Assembly (NCBI GenBank): GCA_021014325.1 | Contig: CM037461.1 | Coordinates: forward strand, 1,637,501 to 1,701,500 | Direction of reading: 5' to 3' | DNA from: Plazaster borealis | Lineage: Eukaryota; Echinodermata; Asteroidea; Forcipulatida; Labidiasteridae | Length of the DNA stretch: 64,000 bases | The notes under the pieces: model-generated | Seen by the model: the letters and a program-made list of their open reading frames with translations, nothing else | The model's database searches: none | What the model was told of the DNA's origin: nothing | Made by a program: the position numbers and the translations under genes | Part shown: one piece after another, positions 9,671-21,600 of the stretch | Layout of the letters: the number at the start of each line of letters is the position of its first letter | Position numbering within the stretch: the first letter of the stretch is position 1

Positions 9671-10041
9671 AGCCTGAACATCTGACGTCACACTTCGAGG
9701 CTCGTAAATAACACCAGATACCTGCCTGACCGGATGTTGCCAGATGTACCTTTGACCTCGTATCACACGGAGATTCGCAGTCAATTCAAACGTACATGTA
9801 CACATAGTGAATACAAGAACACACATGCATGCACACAATTTTTGCACACGTTGCATGCAGACGACCGAAAGTGCAAGCTGACAAACTATCACCTCGGACC
9901 AATCTTAACGCAGATATCATGGAATGCTAACGTCACTGCACGTTTATAATCCAATGAAATCATTGTATCCAATTAAATCACTTGCCTGTAAGACCAGTGT
10001 CTGTCTTTGTCCTTGCGGATAAAGACAGGGGACCAGTCTAG
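9671..10041. repeat. Dispersed repeat R1, copy 1
   Basis: Its start is AGCCTGAACATCTGACGTCA followed by CTTCGAGGCTCGTGAATAAC-like sequence. Its end is CTTTGTCCTTGCGGATAAAG followed by ACAGGGGACCAGTCTA. Other copies lie at 36491-36893, 40750-41087 and, truncated, 62407-62562. It ends in a hairpin, has no coding capacity, and its open frames are antisense to the repeat. Class not determined. Confidence 0.75.
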
Positions 10042-10360
10042 GGTAAGTTAACCAAAAAACTAGAAAGCTTCAGATCTTTATAAAGGTATACACAAATATG
10101 TCGGAAATTGACACACACTTACACTTCTTGTTTCCCTCTGATGATTGGCTTGTAAACGGGATTTGAATCACTCCGACCTGAAAAGTTTCATTGGGAAAAC
10201 AATTGTGGGTAGGCCTCTTCGCTTCGAATTAACACTTGACAAACATTGGAATGTTATTCTTTCAGAACATTAAATATAAGGCTGAACAATGTGAGCGACT
10301 AATGGGAAACATCGGTAGGCCTATAGGACTAGGATAAAACCCATAACATTACCCACTTAC

Positions 10361-10679
10361 CAAGACTAGTTTCAGTATGTCTAAACCAGATGGTCTGCGG
10401 AACCTCTGCTGAGGACACATTGACAAATACCTTGTCGACGTACTCCATGATGAATGTGGGTTCCTCAAGGCTCGTGACTGTGGCCAGTTCGGCAACACGT
10501 CCAGCATTGCTGAAGCTCTCACAGAACGTCACTTATTCGTAAGAGAGGTCTTCAGGGAAATACCGGTATCAGTAGTTTTGGTTCCTAACCCATTGGAACG
10601 GACACGGTGAGCATACAGCGTGGCTTGTCCCACAAATGGCTGATACTACAGCTACGGCTAAAAGTAACAAACTCCCCAT
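10361..10679 (-). pseudogene. Lectin copy A, exon 1: signal peptide and N-terminal CTLD half, broken by two stops
   Basis: On the minus strand the ATG at 10679 begins MGSLLLLAVAVVSAICG, a good signal peptide, then CSPCPFQWVRNQNY. At codon 37 the cysteine of the homologous NYCYRYF is a TGA stop (10569-10571). At codon 49 there is a TAA (10533-10535) just before the first-helix cysteine. Further on, GRVAELATVTSLEEPTFIME is intact CTLD sequence up to the donor GTAAGT in phase 1 (last exon base 10361). Length is one codon less than exon 56488-56809, so there is no frameshift, only nonsense changes and a 3-bp deletion. The remaining four exons of copy A are open, so loss of exon 1 is recent, or another first exon is used. 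Confidence 0.85.
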
Positions 10680-10699
10680 TACACTTGATTTCTGTAGCT

Positions 10700-11810
10700 T
10701 CGAAAGTCTATCAAATATCAGTTCCATCAAATATTTTTAACGGATATAATACATTGGCAGCCTACGGTCAGTGTAGCTAGGTGAGTTTATGCTACGCAAT
10801 ATATATGACTGAACTTTGGCTCCCGATTGGCTGCGTCAGTCAACTGCAGGTTTATTCTTGCAAAACAAGTCCTTCCAACGGGACACATCTAGTTATAGGT
10901 CGTAGTTTCACAATGTGTGGGTAATCATCAAGAAAACGACGTCTATCGAGCAAGTTGTTTAAATAATTATAACTGCTGATTTGTTGCATTGTGGCTTGAT
11001 GGTACATTGTTTTGCAGTGACTGTAATCATGGCGGGAACAGGCAACCCTGCAACAATGTCACTGATGCCAACTCTGAATAATTTCGGAAAAATAGTATAA
11101 TATAAAGGTTTGAGAGTTTTTTAGAGTGTTTATAGTGCCTATTTTGGGACATGGCCAACAATATAATATATTAATATAAACTGTTTACTGCGTCACATTT
11201 TGTTACTTGTGTCAAGATAAGGCTAAAATATTTCCCCTGTTGTTGTGTTAAAACTAGTAATTCATTTGTTACTTTTTAAGTAATACATCACATAGGAAAC
11301 TGACTGGGTAATTTTTTTACCCCAAATATTATTTTTTTTATGTGTTTATTTATTTACTTTAATTTACTTTTATTTTTTAGGAGGAGAAACTCTTTTGAAA
11401 TTTGGAATTTAAATTGATTGTTTAAAAAGATGAAACAATAACTGTTGATGATAAATAAATTCTCAATTACTTTTAGGAATACACCGTGTTGGCCTAGGCC
11501 TATATGATTATTGCCGAAAGGGTAACAATTTAGGGGGGAACAAGGGCTGCACTTTGTTTTCATTCCCACCGGTTGCTTTGTTTTTAAACAAGCCCCTTTT
11601 CAGCGTTTGTTTATGCCATTCACTATTTTCTATAAGATAATCTAACATAAAAGTAAAAACAAACACAAATATTGCATTGACTTCGCCATGGTCTTTTTAC
11701 ATCTTGAACAACCAGCCAGGGAAGTCCCGTCCCCCCCCCCCCCCCACCGCCACGTGGATCTACGCGCGGTTTACTAAATTATAATGACATACATAGCCGG
11801 TTAAAAAACT
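10700..11810. other. Non-coding stretch, partly AT-rich
   Basis: No exon or recognisable repeat family was found. A poly-C run of about 17 lies near 11730-11747, just before the candidate exon at 11814. Confidence 0.35.
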
Positions 11811-11813
11811 GCG

Positions 11814-11967
11814 ATGTCGTCTGCTCAAAAGTTCACAAACTTCGACTGGTACCTGGCTACACAAGCGTCAAAATTATTGACGTCTCATTGGAACCAGTGT
11901 ATGGAGCTCCGGCACAGCTGCGGTGGAACTAGTGGACATTTTGTGGAGAGAGTGTTTGAGAAAAATG
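11814..11967 (+). CDS. Candidate first exon of an unrecognised plus-strand gene
   Basis: An ATG opens 51 codons (MSSAQKFTNFDWYLATQ..., later TSHWNQCMELRHSCGG and HFVERVFEKN). The frame runs to a possible donor, G|GTAATT, at 11968 in phase 1. The composition looks protein-like, and the flanks are more GC-rich than the surroundings. The next good plus-strand exon (15544-15615) needs a phase-2 partner, so the two cannot be joined directly. An intermediate exon or a different gene would be required. No domain is recognised. Confidence 0.3.
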
Positions 11968-12436
11968 GTAATTTGTGTTCAGCTATAAATTTAGTTTTTG
12001 TGTATTGTTGTTTGTAATGTGTGTTGAGAACGCATAGCGTCTTTAGGGAAAGGTTTATGAGAAGAAACGACCGGTGTGGTGGTGTTTTAATGTCAATACG
12101 GTCATGGCAGTCGACCTCGGCAAACACATGTTTTGAACACATGACAAGAAAACCATTAGATTACCAACAAATAATAACACACTGCTCCAATACTCTATTG
12201 AAGACCTTTAGTCGGTTAATACAAGTTATCCAGTCCAAATTGTAATCTTCTAAAAGTGACTTTTCAATGTTGAAATTGCAAAATGTATTTATAGTTTAAA
12301 TAAGAAATGTACTTTTTGAATGCATTTTTATAGACCCTGAGTCTGAGACGTTTCATTCATTAGGCGAACACACAACATTTCACTTCAGTTAACAAAAGGA
12401 CAATGAACCTCCTTGGAAAACCCATGAAAATATTTT

Positions 12437-12735
12437 TGTCAAGGGTCAATATTCAGCGTTGAAACTACCAATTCCTCAAAAGGAATTTTTTTAAAAGGGA
12501 AAATAATCCCATCAATCATTAAAAACAAAAAAATCCAATATAATTTTTTTTAAGGGTCAATAATTAGCGTTGAAACTACCATTTCCTCAAGAGGAATTTG
12601 TTAAAAAGGGAAATAAGTCCCAACAACCATCACACACAAACAAAATCCCATAATTGTTTGTTCAAGGGTCAATATTTATCTTTAAAAACTACAAATTCCG
12701 GTTAAAAAAAGGAAAAATAAGTCCAACAACCATAC
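12437..12735. repeat. Imperfect tandem repeat, about 115 bp x 3
   Basis: Three copies share TCAAGGGTCAATATTCAGCG or a close form, GAAACTACCA(A/T)TTCCTCAA and AAGGGAAATAAGTCC. The last copy is the most diverged. Confidence 0.65.
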
Positions 12736-12885
12736 AAACGAAAAAAATCACATAGAAAGTGGATGTCAGATATGGAAATTTCCCCTCACTTTTAAACATC
12801 AAGATTAGCTGTAATAGACACCGAGGGAAATTGGTTAGGCAATTTAGGATTAATTTGGGGTGAACAACTTAAACTGACTGGCTAG

Positions 12886-12917
12886 AATTATTATTATTAT
12901 TATTATTTATTATTTAT
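12886..12917. repeat. (ATT)n microsatellite
   Basis: A run of ATT/TTA triplets of about 30 bp, with one interruption. Confidence 0.8.
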
Positions 12918-12997
12918 TCGGTTTACAACACAATAAACACTGATTGGCGGGGAAAAATACGAACCTGCGACCTCTTGGTTTGCAAGCCAGTGCCATG

Positions 12998-14092
12998 GCT
13001 CGAATTTTACACTGGACCCATAGTGTTAGACAGAGGGGTGTCTGGGTGTCTTTCAGACACTCTGTTTTAAATTTGAACCCCTGTTTTATCTGTCATTTAC
13101 ATGTAAATACATTGTAAATGAACAATTTGGACACCCAGTTTAAAAATTTCCAGCAAATTTTGACACCCTTTTAACCAAATCCTGGATAAAACCTTGACTG
13201 GACCACAGGCCTTATAGAGTCCAGTGGTTTTAGTGTTGGGCCTGTAAAATCATGAACGAACAAGTCCAGCGGTCTTGTTTTTTCAATAATAGAAGCACAC
13301 TAAGTACCAAGTGATGTTAAAATGCTGACTTGATTCTGATAAACACCTTTCAATTCTATTTAGTAATGAAGTATGTATACCCATGAAGAAAATTGGGATA
13401 AATCTTCTCTTATACTGTATGTCATTGTGCTTGTTCAAGTAAAAACAGTATGCATCTGTAAAACTGTTCTGGTCTTGTTAGAGTTGTCAAGTTGGAACCC
13501 TGTTTGCTCTACTAACTGAGAAACATGTATCTATAGGGCTATGATGGTGGTTTCCCTCATGTATACTATTTTTGTTTGGGGGATGCAAGTCGGAAACCAT
13601 TCAACCTCACGCCTACTGCTATAAAGCCAGGCATCTGATCAGGGCTTGAATTTAGGGGAGAAATCCACAGACCACAGGGCTTGTGGCTAAAAATGTTTAC
13701 TGGACCAATTATTTTCACAAGACCAGAATCAAAATAAGAACAAACTGTCTCATCCAGTTTAACATGCATGTAAGTTAACTGTTTTTATTTGAACGAGCGC
13801 TAAGACATGTTAGAGAAGATTGATTTCATGTGTCTGTATGGCCATTAATATTACTTCATTATGATCATTACTCAGTAGAATTGAAAAGTATTTTATCAGA
13901 CTCAAAGTCGACAGTTGAACGTATTATTTTTGTTTGAGGTGTTACACAGTTAGGTATTAGGATAGATTCTTCAAATATTCAATTAAAAAACATAAGACCA
14001 CCGGACTTGTCCGGTCAAAAGTTTACTGGCCCAACACCAAGTCTACTGGCCTCGGCCTGTCGCCCAGTGTAAAAGTCAAGCCCTGGTTGTCA
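12998..14092. repeat. Possible DNA element with inverted ends
   Basis: The left end GCTCGAATTTTACACTGG is the inverted form of the right end CCAGTGTAAAAGTCAAGCC. Internally CCAGTGGTTTTAGTGTTGGG and GGCCCAACACCAAGTCTACTGG are also inverted relatives. No transposase frame is visible, so it is either non-autonomous or several fragments. Confidence 0.4.
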
Positions 14093-15543
14093 AGTACTAC
14101 TCGAGTGCTGCTTTGATGGTTCACGTCATACTCGTTCTCGGCTTAAAAATTATATCTCAGAAAAGGACAGTTGTTTGGAGGACTTGAGGGCACATCAACA
14201 AAAAATCAGACTCAATGACTCAGGTTTGACACAGGAGACTCAGTCAGGACTCGCGATCAGTCATATTTTGTATTTGTTTTTTTGGGTGTTTTTTTTTGGA
14301 CAATAACTTTACAAAAAAGACTACATGAAGAGTGAAGCCATTTTCAGTTAGATTCACATGAAGTGAATAAATGTACAGATTTAAATTCTTGTGTTCAATC
14401 TAGTGTTTCAGAGCAAGCTGGAAGACTGGTATCCTTGCCCCATATATTTCTTTAAGAATTGAGTAATTTTAGGTGTTTGCAGGCAGGCAACATTTCAGCT
14501 TATCATTTGATTTCCTCTTTTTCTTTAGTAATATAGTGTCATAACATGAAACTGCAAAGCACTGTAACAAGTTAAAGAGGGGCTCCAAGGTCAAAATTCA
14601 GTTTTGTGATGCACTCATTTTGTAAAAAATAGGGTCCTCATAAAAGTTACTTTTATAAGTCTTTAATCTCAGTTAAAATTGGATATCTTTGAGACTCAGG
14701 AAAAAACTAAAAATTCTCAGAATTTTTTTTTACAGACCCCTTATTTAAAATGTGACGTCATCAAAGTTTTTGTTTTTTTGACAAATATTACACTTGAAAG
14801 GTATCAAACACAGTGGCATTTCACAATTTAACCTGAGGTTAGAAACTTGTAATTTGTTCCCATTTTCATAAGGACTCTGTCTGTTGGAAAAGTTTGGTTT
14901 GTCATCTGCTCATTGTCTGCATTTGGAAAATTACATGTATGTGTTGTCATGTCTTATAAAGAAAATGCATGCCCTTATCTATGTGGCATATTATAGCAAC
15001 CATGCAGTCTGAGGAATTTAAATTAAGCATTCACTTGTAACCAATAAGCCATGCAGTGCACCAGCCCTTCAAAACTAACTTGCATATTGTCGGCTCAGTG
15101 CTATAAGGTCATTATTTGTAATTTTATACTCACAATGATCAAAATTAATTAAATGAAAAATGCGTATGCCTAAATTTCAAAAATAAATCAAAATTAACAA
15201 ACAAATGTTTTACTTGGAAAAAATAATGTTTCTTTTTGCAAAACAATTCTTAAAAGACCACTCTTGTTCAATAAACCCCATTCACCCGGAGCTCCAAAAT
15301 ATGCAAAAGCAATTTTATGAAACCCATACAAATTGCATGACCTAAGTCCGGGGCAGACGATAATATGACTATTTAGTTTACCTTCAGTACTTCAATAATA
15401 ACAAATTGATGTCAAAAGTGGTTTGGCTGACTTTATTTTTCATGCAAGTGAAATACTGAGAGCTTGCAGTGATGAGGTTCATTTGCTTCAAGTAACAAGT
15501 TTGTTTAACATCGACTTTAACTAACATTTTTTTCTCTCTCCAG

Positions 15544-15615
15544 CAAGTCACAACAGTGGAATAGATGTTACCAAAGCCTTGTGATGGAATGGGTCATACT
15601 GGGGAACAAAATGAG
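15544..15615 (+). CDS. Internal exon of an unrecognised plus-strand gene, ancestor-like to the satellite
   Basis: A strong acceptor (TTTTTTTCTCTCTCCAG) and a strong donor (ATGAG|GTGAGT) bound 72 bp, open only in phase 2-2. They encode KSQQWNRCYQSLVMEWVILG and NKM. The next plus-strand candidate exon, 37332-37385, begins in the matching phase and continues RPAKMNPELLWSKVYQPI, so the two probably belong to one transcript with a 21.7-kb intron. No domain is recognised. The exon shares CCTTGTGATGGAATGG and an aligned ACAGTGGAATAGATGT with the 83-bp satellite that starts right behind it. The donor GTGAGT is present in each satellite unit as well. Confidence 0.55.
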
Positions 15616-15619
15616 GTGA

Positions 15620-18600
15620 GTTTAATAAAATGGATGTGAATGAGTTATTTGGTGACAGAGTGGATGAGATGTGATGCTCTGTAGAGAACTGGGGTGAATA
15701 ATGCTGTACAATGGGATGGATGTGTCTAAGGGTTAGGCTCTGTATTGAACTAGGATGAAGGAAAGCTTATGCGGTGGAATGGGTATGTTTAGTTCTATAA
15801 AGGACTTGGTGAGTATGGTAGAGTGGGTCGACTTGACTATACTAGGCCTTGTGATGGAATGGATGTTTAGTTATACAGAGGACTTTGGTGAGTAAGGTAT
15901 TACAGTGGGATGGGTGTGACTATACTAGGCCTTGCAATGGAATGGATGTTTAGTTCTACAGAGGACTTTGGTGAGTAAGGTATTACAGTGGGATGAGTGT
16001 GACTTTACTAGGCCTTGCAATGTAATGGATGTTTAGTTCTACATAGGACTTTGGTGAGTAAGGTATTACAGTGGGATGGGGGTGACTATACTAGGCCTTG
16101 CAATGGAATGGATGTTTAGTTCTACAGAGGACTTTGGTGAGTAAGGTATTACAGCGGGATGGGGGTGACTGTACAAGGCCTTGCATTGGAATGGATGTTT
16201 AGTTCTACAGGGGACTTTGGTGAGTAAGGTATTACAGTGGGATGGGGGTGACTATACTAGGCCTTGCAATGGAATGGATGTTTAGTTCTACAGAGGACTT
16301 TGGTGAGTAAGGTATTACAGTGGGATGGGTGTGACTCTACTAGGCCTTGCATTGGAATGGATGTTTAGTTCTACAGAGGACTTTGGTGAGTAAGGTATTA
16401 CAGTGGGATGGGGGTGACTATACTAGGCCTTGCATTGGAATGGATGTTTAGTTCTACATAGGACTTTGGTGAGTAAGGTATTACAGCGGGATGGGGGTGA
16501 CTGTACTAGGCCTTGCAATGGAATGGATGTTTAGTTCTACAGAGGACTTTGGTGAGTAAGGTATTACAGTGGGATGGGTGTGACTGTACTAGGCCTTGCA
16601 TTGGAATGGATGTTTAGTTCTACAGAGGACTTTGGTGAGTAAGGTATTACAGTGGGATGGGGGTGACTATACTAGGCCTTGCAATGGAATGGATGTTTAG
16701 TTCTACAGAGGACTTTGGTGAGTAAGGTATTACAGTGGGATGGGTGTGACTGTACTAGGCCTTGCATTGGAATGGATGTTTAGTTCTACAGAGGACTTTG
16801 GTGAGTAAGGTATTACAGTGGGATGGGGGTGACTATACTAGGCCTTGCATTGGAATGGATGTTTAGTTCTACATAGGACTTTGGTGAGTAAGGTATTACA
16901 GCGGGATGGGGGTGACTGTACAAGGCCTTGCATTGGAATGGATGTTTAGTTCTACAGAGGACTTTGGTGAGTAAGGTATTACAGCGGGATGGGTGTGACT
17001 ATACTAGGCCTTGCAATGGAATGGATGTTTAGTTCTACAGAGGACTTTGGTGAGTAAGGTATTACAGTGGGATGGGGGTGACTATACTAGGCCTTGCATT
17101 GGAATGGATGTTTAGTTCTACATAGGACTTTGGTGAGTAAGGTATTACAGTGGGATGGGGGTGACTATACTAGGCCTTGCAATGGAATGGATGTTTAGTT
17201 CTACAGAGGACTTTGGTGAGTAAGGTATTACAGCGGGATGGGTGTGACTATACTAGGCCTTGCAATGGAATGGATGTTTAGTTCTACAGAGGACTTCGGT
17301 GAGTAAGGTATTACAGCGGGATGGGGGTGACTGTACAAGGCCTTGCATTGGAATGGATGTTTAGTTCTACAGAGGACTTTGGTGAGTAAGGTATTACAGT
17401 GGGATGGGGGTGACTGTACAAGGCCTTGCATTGGAATGGATGTTTAGTTCTACAGAGGACTTTGGTGAGTAAGGTATTACAGTGGGATGGGTGTGACTGT
17501 ACTAGGCCTTGCATTGGAATGGATGTTTAGTTCTACAGAGGACTTTGGTGAGTAAGGTATTACAGTGGGATGGGGGTGACTATACTAGGCCTTGCAATGG
17601 AATGGATGTTTAGTTCTACAGAGGACTTTGGTGAGTAAGGTATTACAGTGGGATGGGTGTGACTATACTAGGCCTTGCATTGGAATGGATGTTAAGTTCT
17701 ACAGAGGACTTTGGTGAGTAAGGTATTACAGTGGGATGGGGGTGACTATACTAGGCCTTGCATTCGAATGGATGTTTAGTTCTACATAGGACTTTGGTGA
17801 GTAAGGTATCACAGCGGGATGGGGGTGACTGTACTAGGCCTTGCAATGGAATGGATGTTTAGTTCTACAGAGGACTTTGGTGAGTAAGGTATTACAGTGG
17901 GATGGGTGTGACTGTACTAGGCCTTGCATTGGAATGGATGTTTAGTTCTACAGAGGACTTTGGTGAGTAAGGTATTACAGTGGGATGGGGGTGACTATAC
18001 TAGGCCTTGCAATGGAATGGATGTTTAGTTCTACAGAGGACTTCGGTGAGTAAGGTATTACAGTGGGATGGGTGTGACTGTACTAGGCCTTGCATTGGAA
18101 TGGATGTTTAGTTCTACAGAGGACTTTGGTGAGTAAGGTATTACAGTGGGATGGGGGTGACTATACTAGGCCTTGCATTGGAATGGGTGTTTAGTTCTAC
18201 ATAGGACTTTGGTGAGTAAGGTATTACAGCGGGATGGGGGTGACTGTACAAGGCCTTGCATTGGAATGGATGTTTAGTTCTACAGAGGACTTTGGTGAGT
18301 AAGGTATTACAGCGGGATGGGTGTGACTATACTAGGCCTTGCAATGGAATGGATGTTTAGTTCTACAGAGGACTTTGGTGAGTAAGGTATTACAGTGGGA
18401 TGGGGGTGACTATACTAGGCCTTGCATTGGAATGGATGTTTAGTTCTACATAGGACTTTGGTGAGTAAGGTATTACAGTGGGATGGGGGTGACTATACTA
18501 GGCCTTGCAATGGAATGGATGTTTAGTTCTACAGAGGACTTTGGTGAGTAAGGTATTACAGCGGGATGGGTGTGACTATACTAGGCCTTGCAATGGAATG

Positions 18601-21600
18601 GATGTTTAGTTCTACAGAGGACTTCGGTGAGTAAGGTATTACAGCGGGATGGGGGTGACTGTACAAGGCCTTGCATTGGAATGGATGTTTAGTTCTACAG
18701 AGGACTTTGGTGAGTAAGGTATTACAGTGGGATGGGGGTGACTGTACAAGGCCTTGCATTGGAATGGATGTTTAGTTCTACAGAGGACTTTGGTGAGTAA
18801 GGTAGTACAGTGGGATGGGTGTGACTGTACTAGGCCTTGCATTGGAATGGATGTTTAGTTCTACAGAGGACTTTGGTGAGTAAGGTATTACAGTGGGATG
18901 GGTGTGACTGTACAAGGCCTTGCAATGGAATGTTTGTTTAGTTCTACAGAGGACTTTGGTGAGTAAGGTATTACAGTGGGATGGGTGTGACTGTACAAGG
19001 CCTTGCATTGGAATGGATGTTTAGTTCTACAGAGGACTTTGGTGAGTAAGGTATTACAGTTGGATGGGTGTGACTGTACTAGGCCTTGCATTGGAATGGA
19101 TGTTTAGTTCTACAGAGGACTTTTGTGAGTAAGGTATTACAGTGGGATGGGTGTGACTGTACTAGGCCTTGCATTGGAATGGATGTTTAGTTCTACAGAG
19201 GACTTTGGTGAGTAAGGTATTACAGTGGGATGGGGGTGACTATACTAGGCCTTGCAATGGAATGGATATTTAGTTCTACAGAGGACTTTGGTGAGTAAGG
19301 TATTACAGTGGGATGAGTGTGACTATACTGGGCCTTGTAGTGGAATGGATGTTTAGGTCTACGGAGGACTTTGGTGAGTAAGGTATTACAGCGGGATGAG
19401 TGTGACTATACTAGGCCTTGCAATGGAATGGATGTTTAGTTCTACATAGGACTTTGGTGAGTAAGGTATTACAGCGGGATGAGTGTGACTGTACTAGGCC
19501 TTGCATTGGAATGGATGTTTAGTTCTACAGAGGACTTTGGTGAGTAAGGTATTACAGTGGGATGGGTGTGACTGTACTAGGCCTTGCATTGGAATGGATG
19601 TTTAGTTCTACGGAGGACTTTTGTGAGTAAGGTATTACAGTGGGATGGGTGTGACTGTACTAGGCCTTGCATTGGAATGGATGTTTAGTTCTACAGAGGA
19701 CTTTGGTGAGTAAGGTATTACAGTGGGATGGGGGTGACTATACTAGGCCTTGCAATGAAATGGATGTTTAGTTCTACAGAGGACTTTGGTGAGTAAGGTA
19801 TTACAGTGGGATGGGGGTGACTATACTAGGCTTCAAAATATAATGGATTTTTAGTTATACAGAGGACTTTGGTGAGTAAGGTATTACAGTGGGATGGGTG
19901 TGACTATACTAGGCCTTGCAATGGAATGGATGTTTAGTTCTACAAAGGACTTTGGTGAGTAAGTATTACAGCGGGATGGGGGTGACTATACTAGGCCTTG
20001 CAATGGAATGGATGTTTAGTTCTACAGAGGACTTTGGTGAGTAAGGTATTACAGTGGGATGAGTGTGACTATACTAGGCCTTGCATTGGAATGGATGTTT
20101 AGTTCTACAAAGGACTTTGGTGAGTAAGTATTACAGTGGGATGGGGGTGACTATACTAGGCCTTGCAATGGAATGGATGTTTAGTTCTACAGAGGACTTT
20201 GGTGAGTAAGGTATTACAGTGGGATGGGGGTGACTATACTAGGCTTCAAAATATAATGGATGTTAGTTCTACAGAGGACTTTGGTGAGTAAGGTATTACA
20301 GTGGGATGGGTGTGACTATACTAGGCCTTACAATGGAATGGATGTTTAGTTATACAGAGGACTTTGGTGAGTAAGGTATTACAGTGGGATGGGTGTGACT
20401 ATACTAGGCCTTGCAATGGAATGGATGTTTAGTTCTACAGAGGACTTTGGTGAGTAAGGTATTACAGTGGGATGGGTGTGACTGTACTAGGCCTTGCATT
20501 GGAATGGATGTTTAGTTCTACAGAGGACTTTTGTGAGTAAGGTATTACAGTGGGATGGGTGTGACTGTACTAGGCCTTGCATTGGAATGGATGTTTAGTT
20601 CTACAGAGGACTTTGGTGAGTAAGGTATTACAGTGGGATGGGGGTGACTATACTAGGCCTTGCAATGGAATGGATATTTAGTTCTACAGAGGACTTTGGT
20701 GAGTAAGGTATTACAGTGGGATGAGTGTGACTATACTGGGCCTTGTAGTGGAATGGATGTTTAGGTCTACGGAGGACTTTGGTGGGTAAGGTATTACAGC
20801 GGGATGAGTGTGACTATACTAGGCCTTGCAATGGAATGGATGTTTAGTTCTACATAGGACTTTGGTGAGTAAGGTATTACAGCGGGATGAGTGTGACTGT
20901 ACTAGGCCTTGCATTGGAATGGATGTTTAGTTCTACAGAGGACTTTGGTGAGTAAGGTATTACAGTGGGATGGGTGTGACTGTACTAGGCCTTGCATTGG
21001 AATGGATGTTTAGTTCTACAGAGGACTTTTGTGAGTAAGGTATTACAGTGGGATGGGTGTGACTGTACTAGGCCTTGCATTGGAATGGATGTTTAGTTCT
21101 ACAGAGGACTTTGGTGAGTAAGGTATTACAGTGGGATGGGGGTGACTATACTAGGCCTTGCAATGGAATGGATGTTTAGGTCTACGGAGGACTTTGGTGA
21201 GTAAGGTATTACAGCGGGATGAGTGTGACTATACTAGGCCTTGCAATGGAATGGATGTTTAGTTCTACAAAGGACTTTGGTGAGTAAGGTATTACAGTGG
21301 GATGGGGGTGACTATACTAGGCCTTGCAATGGAATGGATGTTTAGTTCTACATAGGACTTTGGTGAGTAAGGTATTACAGTGGGATGAGTGTGACTATAC
21401 TAGGCCTTGCAATGGAATGGATGTTTAGTTCTACATAGGACTTTGGTGAGTAAGGTATTACAGTGGGATGATTGTGACTATACTAGGCCTTGCAATGGAA
21501 TGGATGTTTAGTTCTACATAGGACTTTGGTGAGTAAGGTATTACAGTGGGATGAGTGTGACTATACTAGGCCTTGCAATGGAATGGATGTTTAGTTCTAC

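Noticed and set aside
9620..9892. 90-codon minus-strand frame
   Set aside because: It is antisense to repeat R1; a related false frame occurs at 36372-36587 in another R1 copy.
10569..10571. TGA at a cysteine position, as in selenocysteine proteins
   Set aside because: A second stop (TAA) follows 12 codons later in the same exon, and the paralogue has TGC there. Ordinary pseudogene decay explains it.
11814..15615. Direct joining of the 11814-11967 exon to 15544-15615
   Set aside because: Phase 1 meets phase 2. In the frame given by the join the second exon stops after 13 codons, so an intermediate exon or a different gene is needed.
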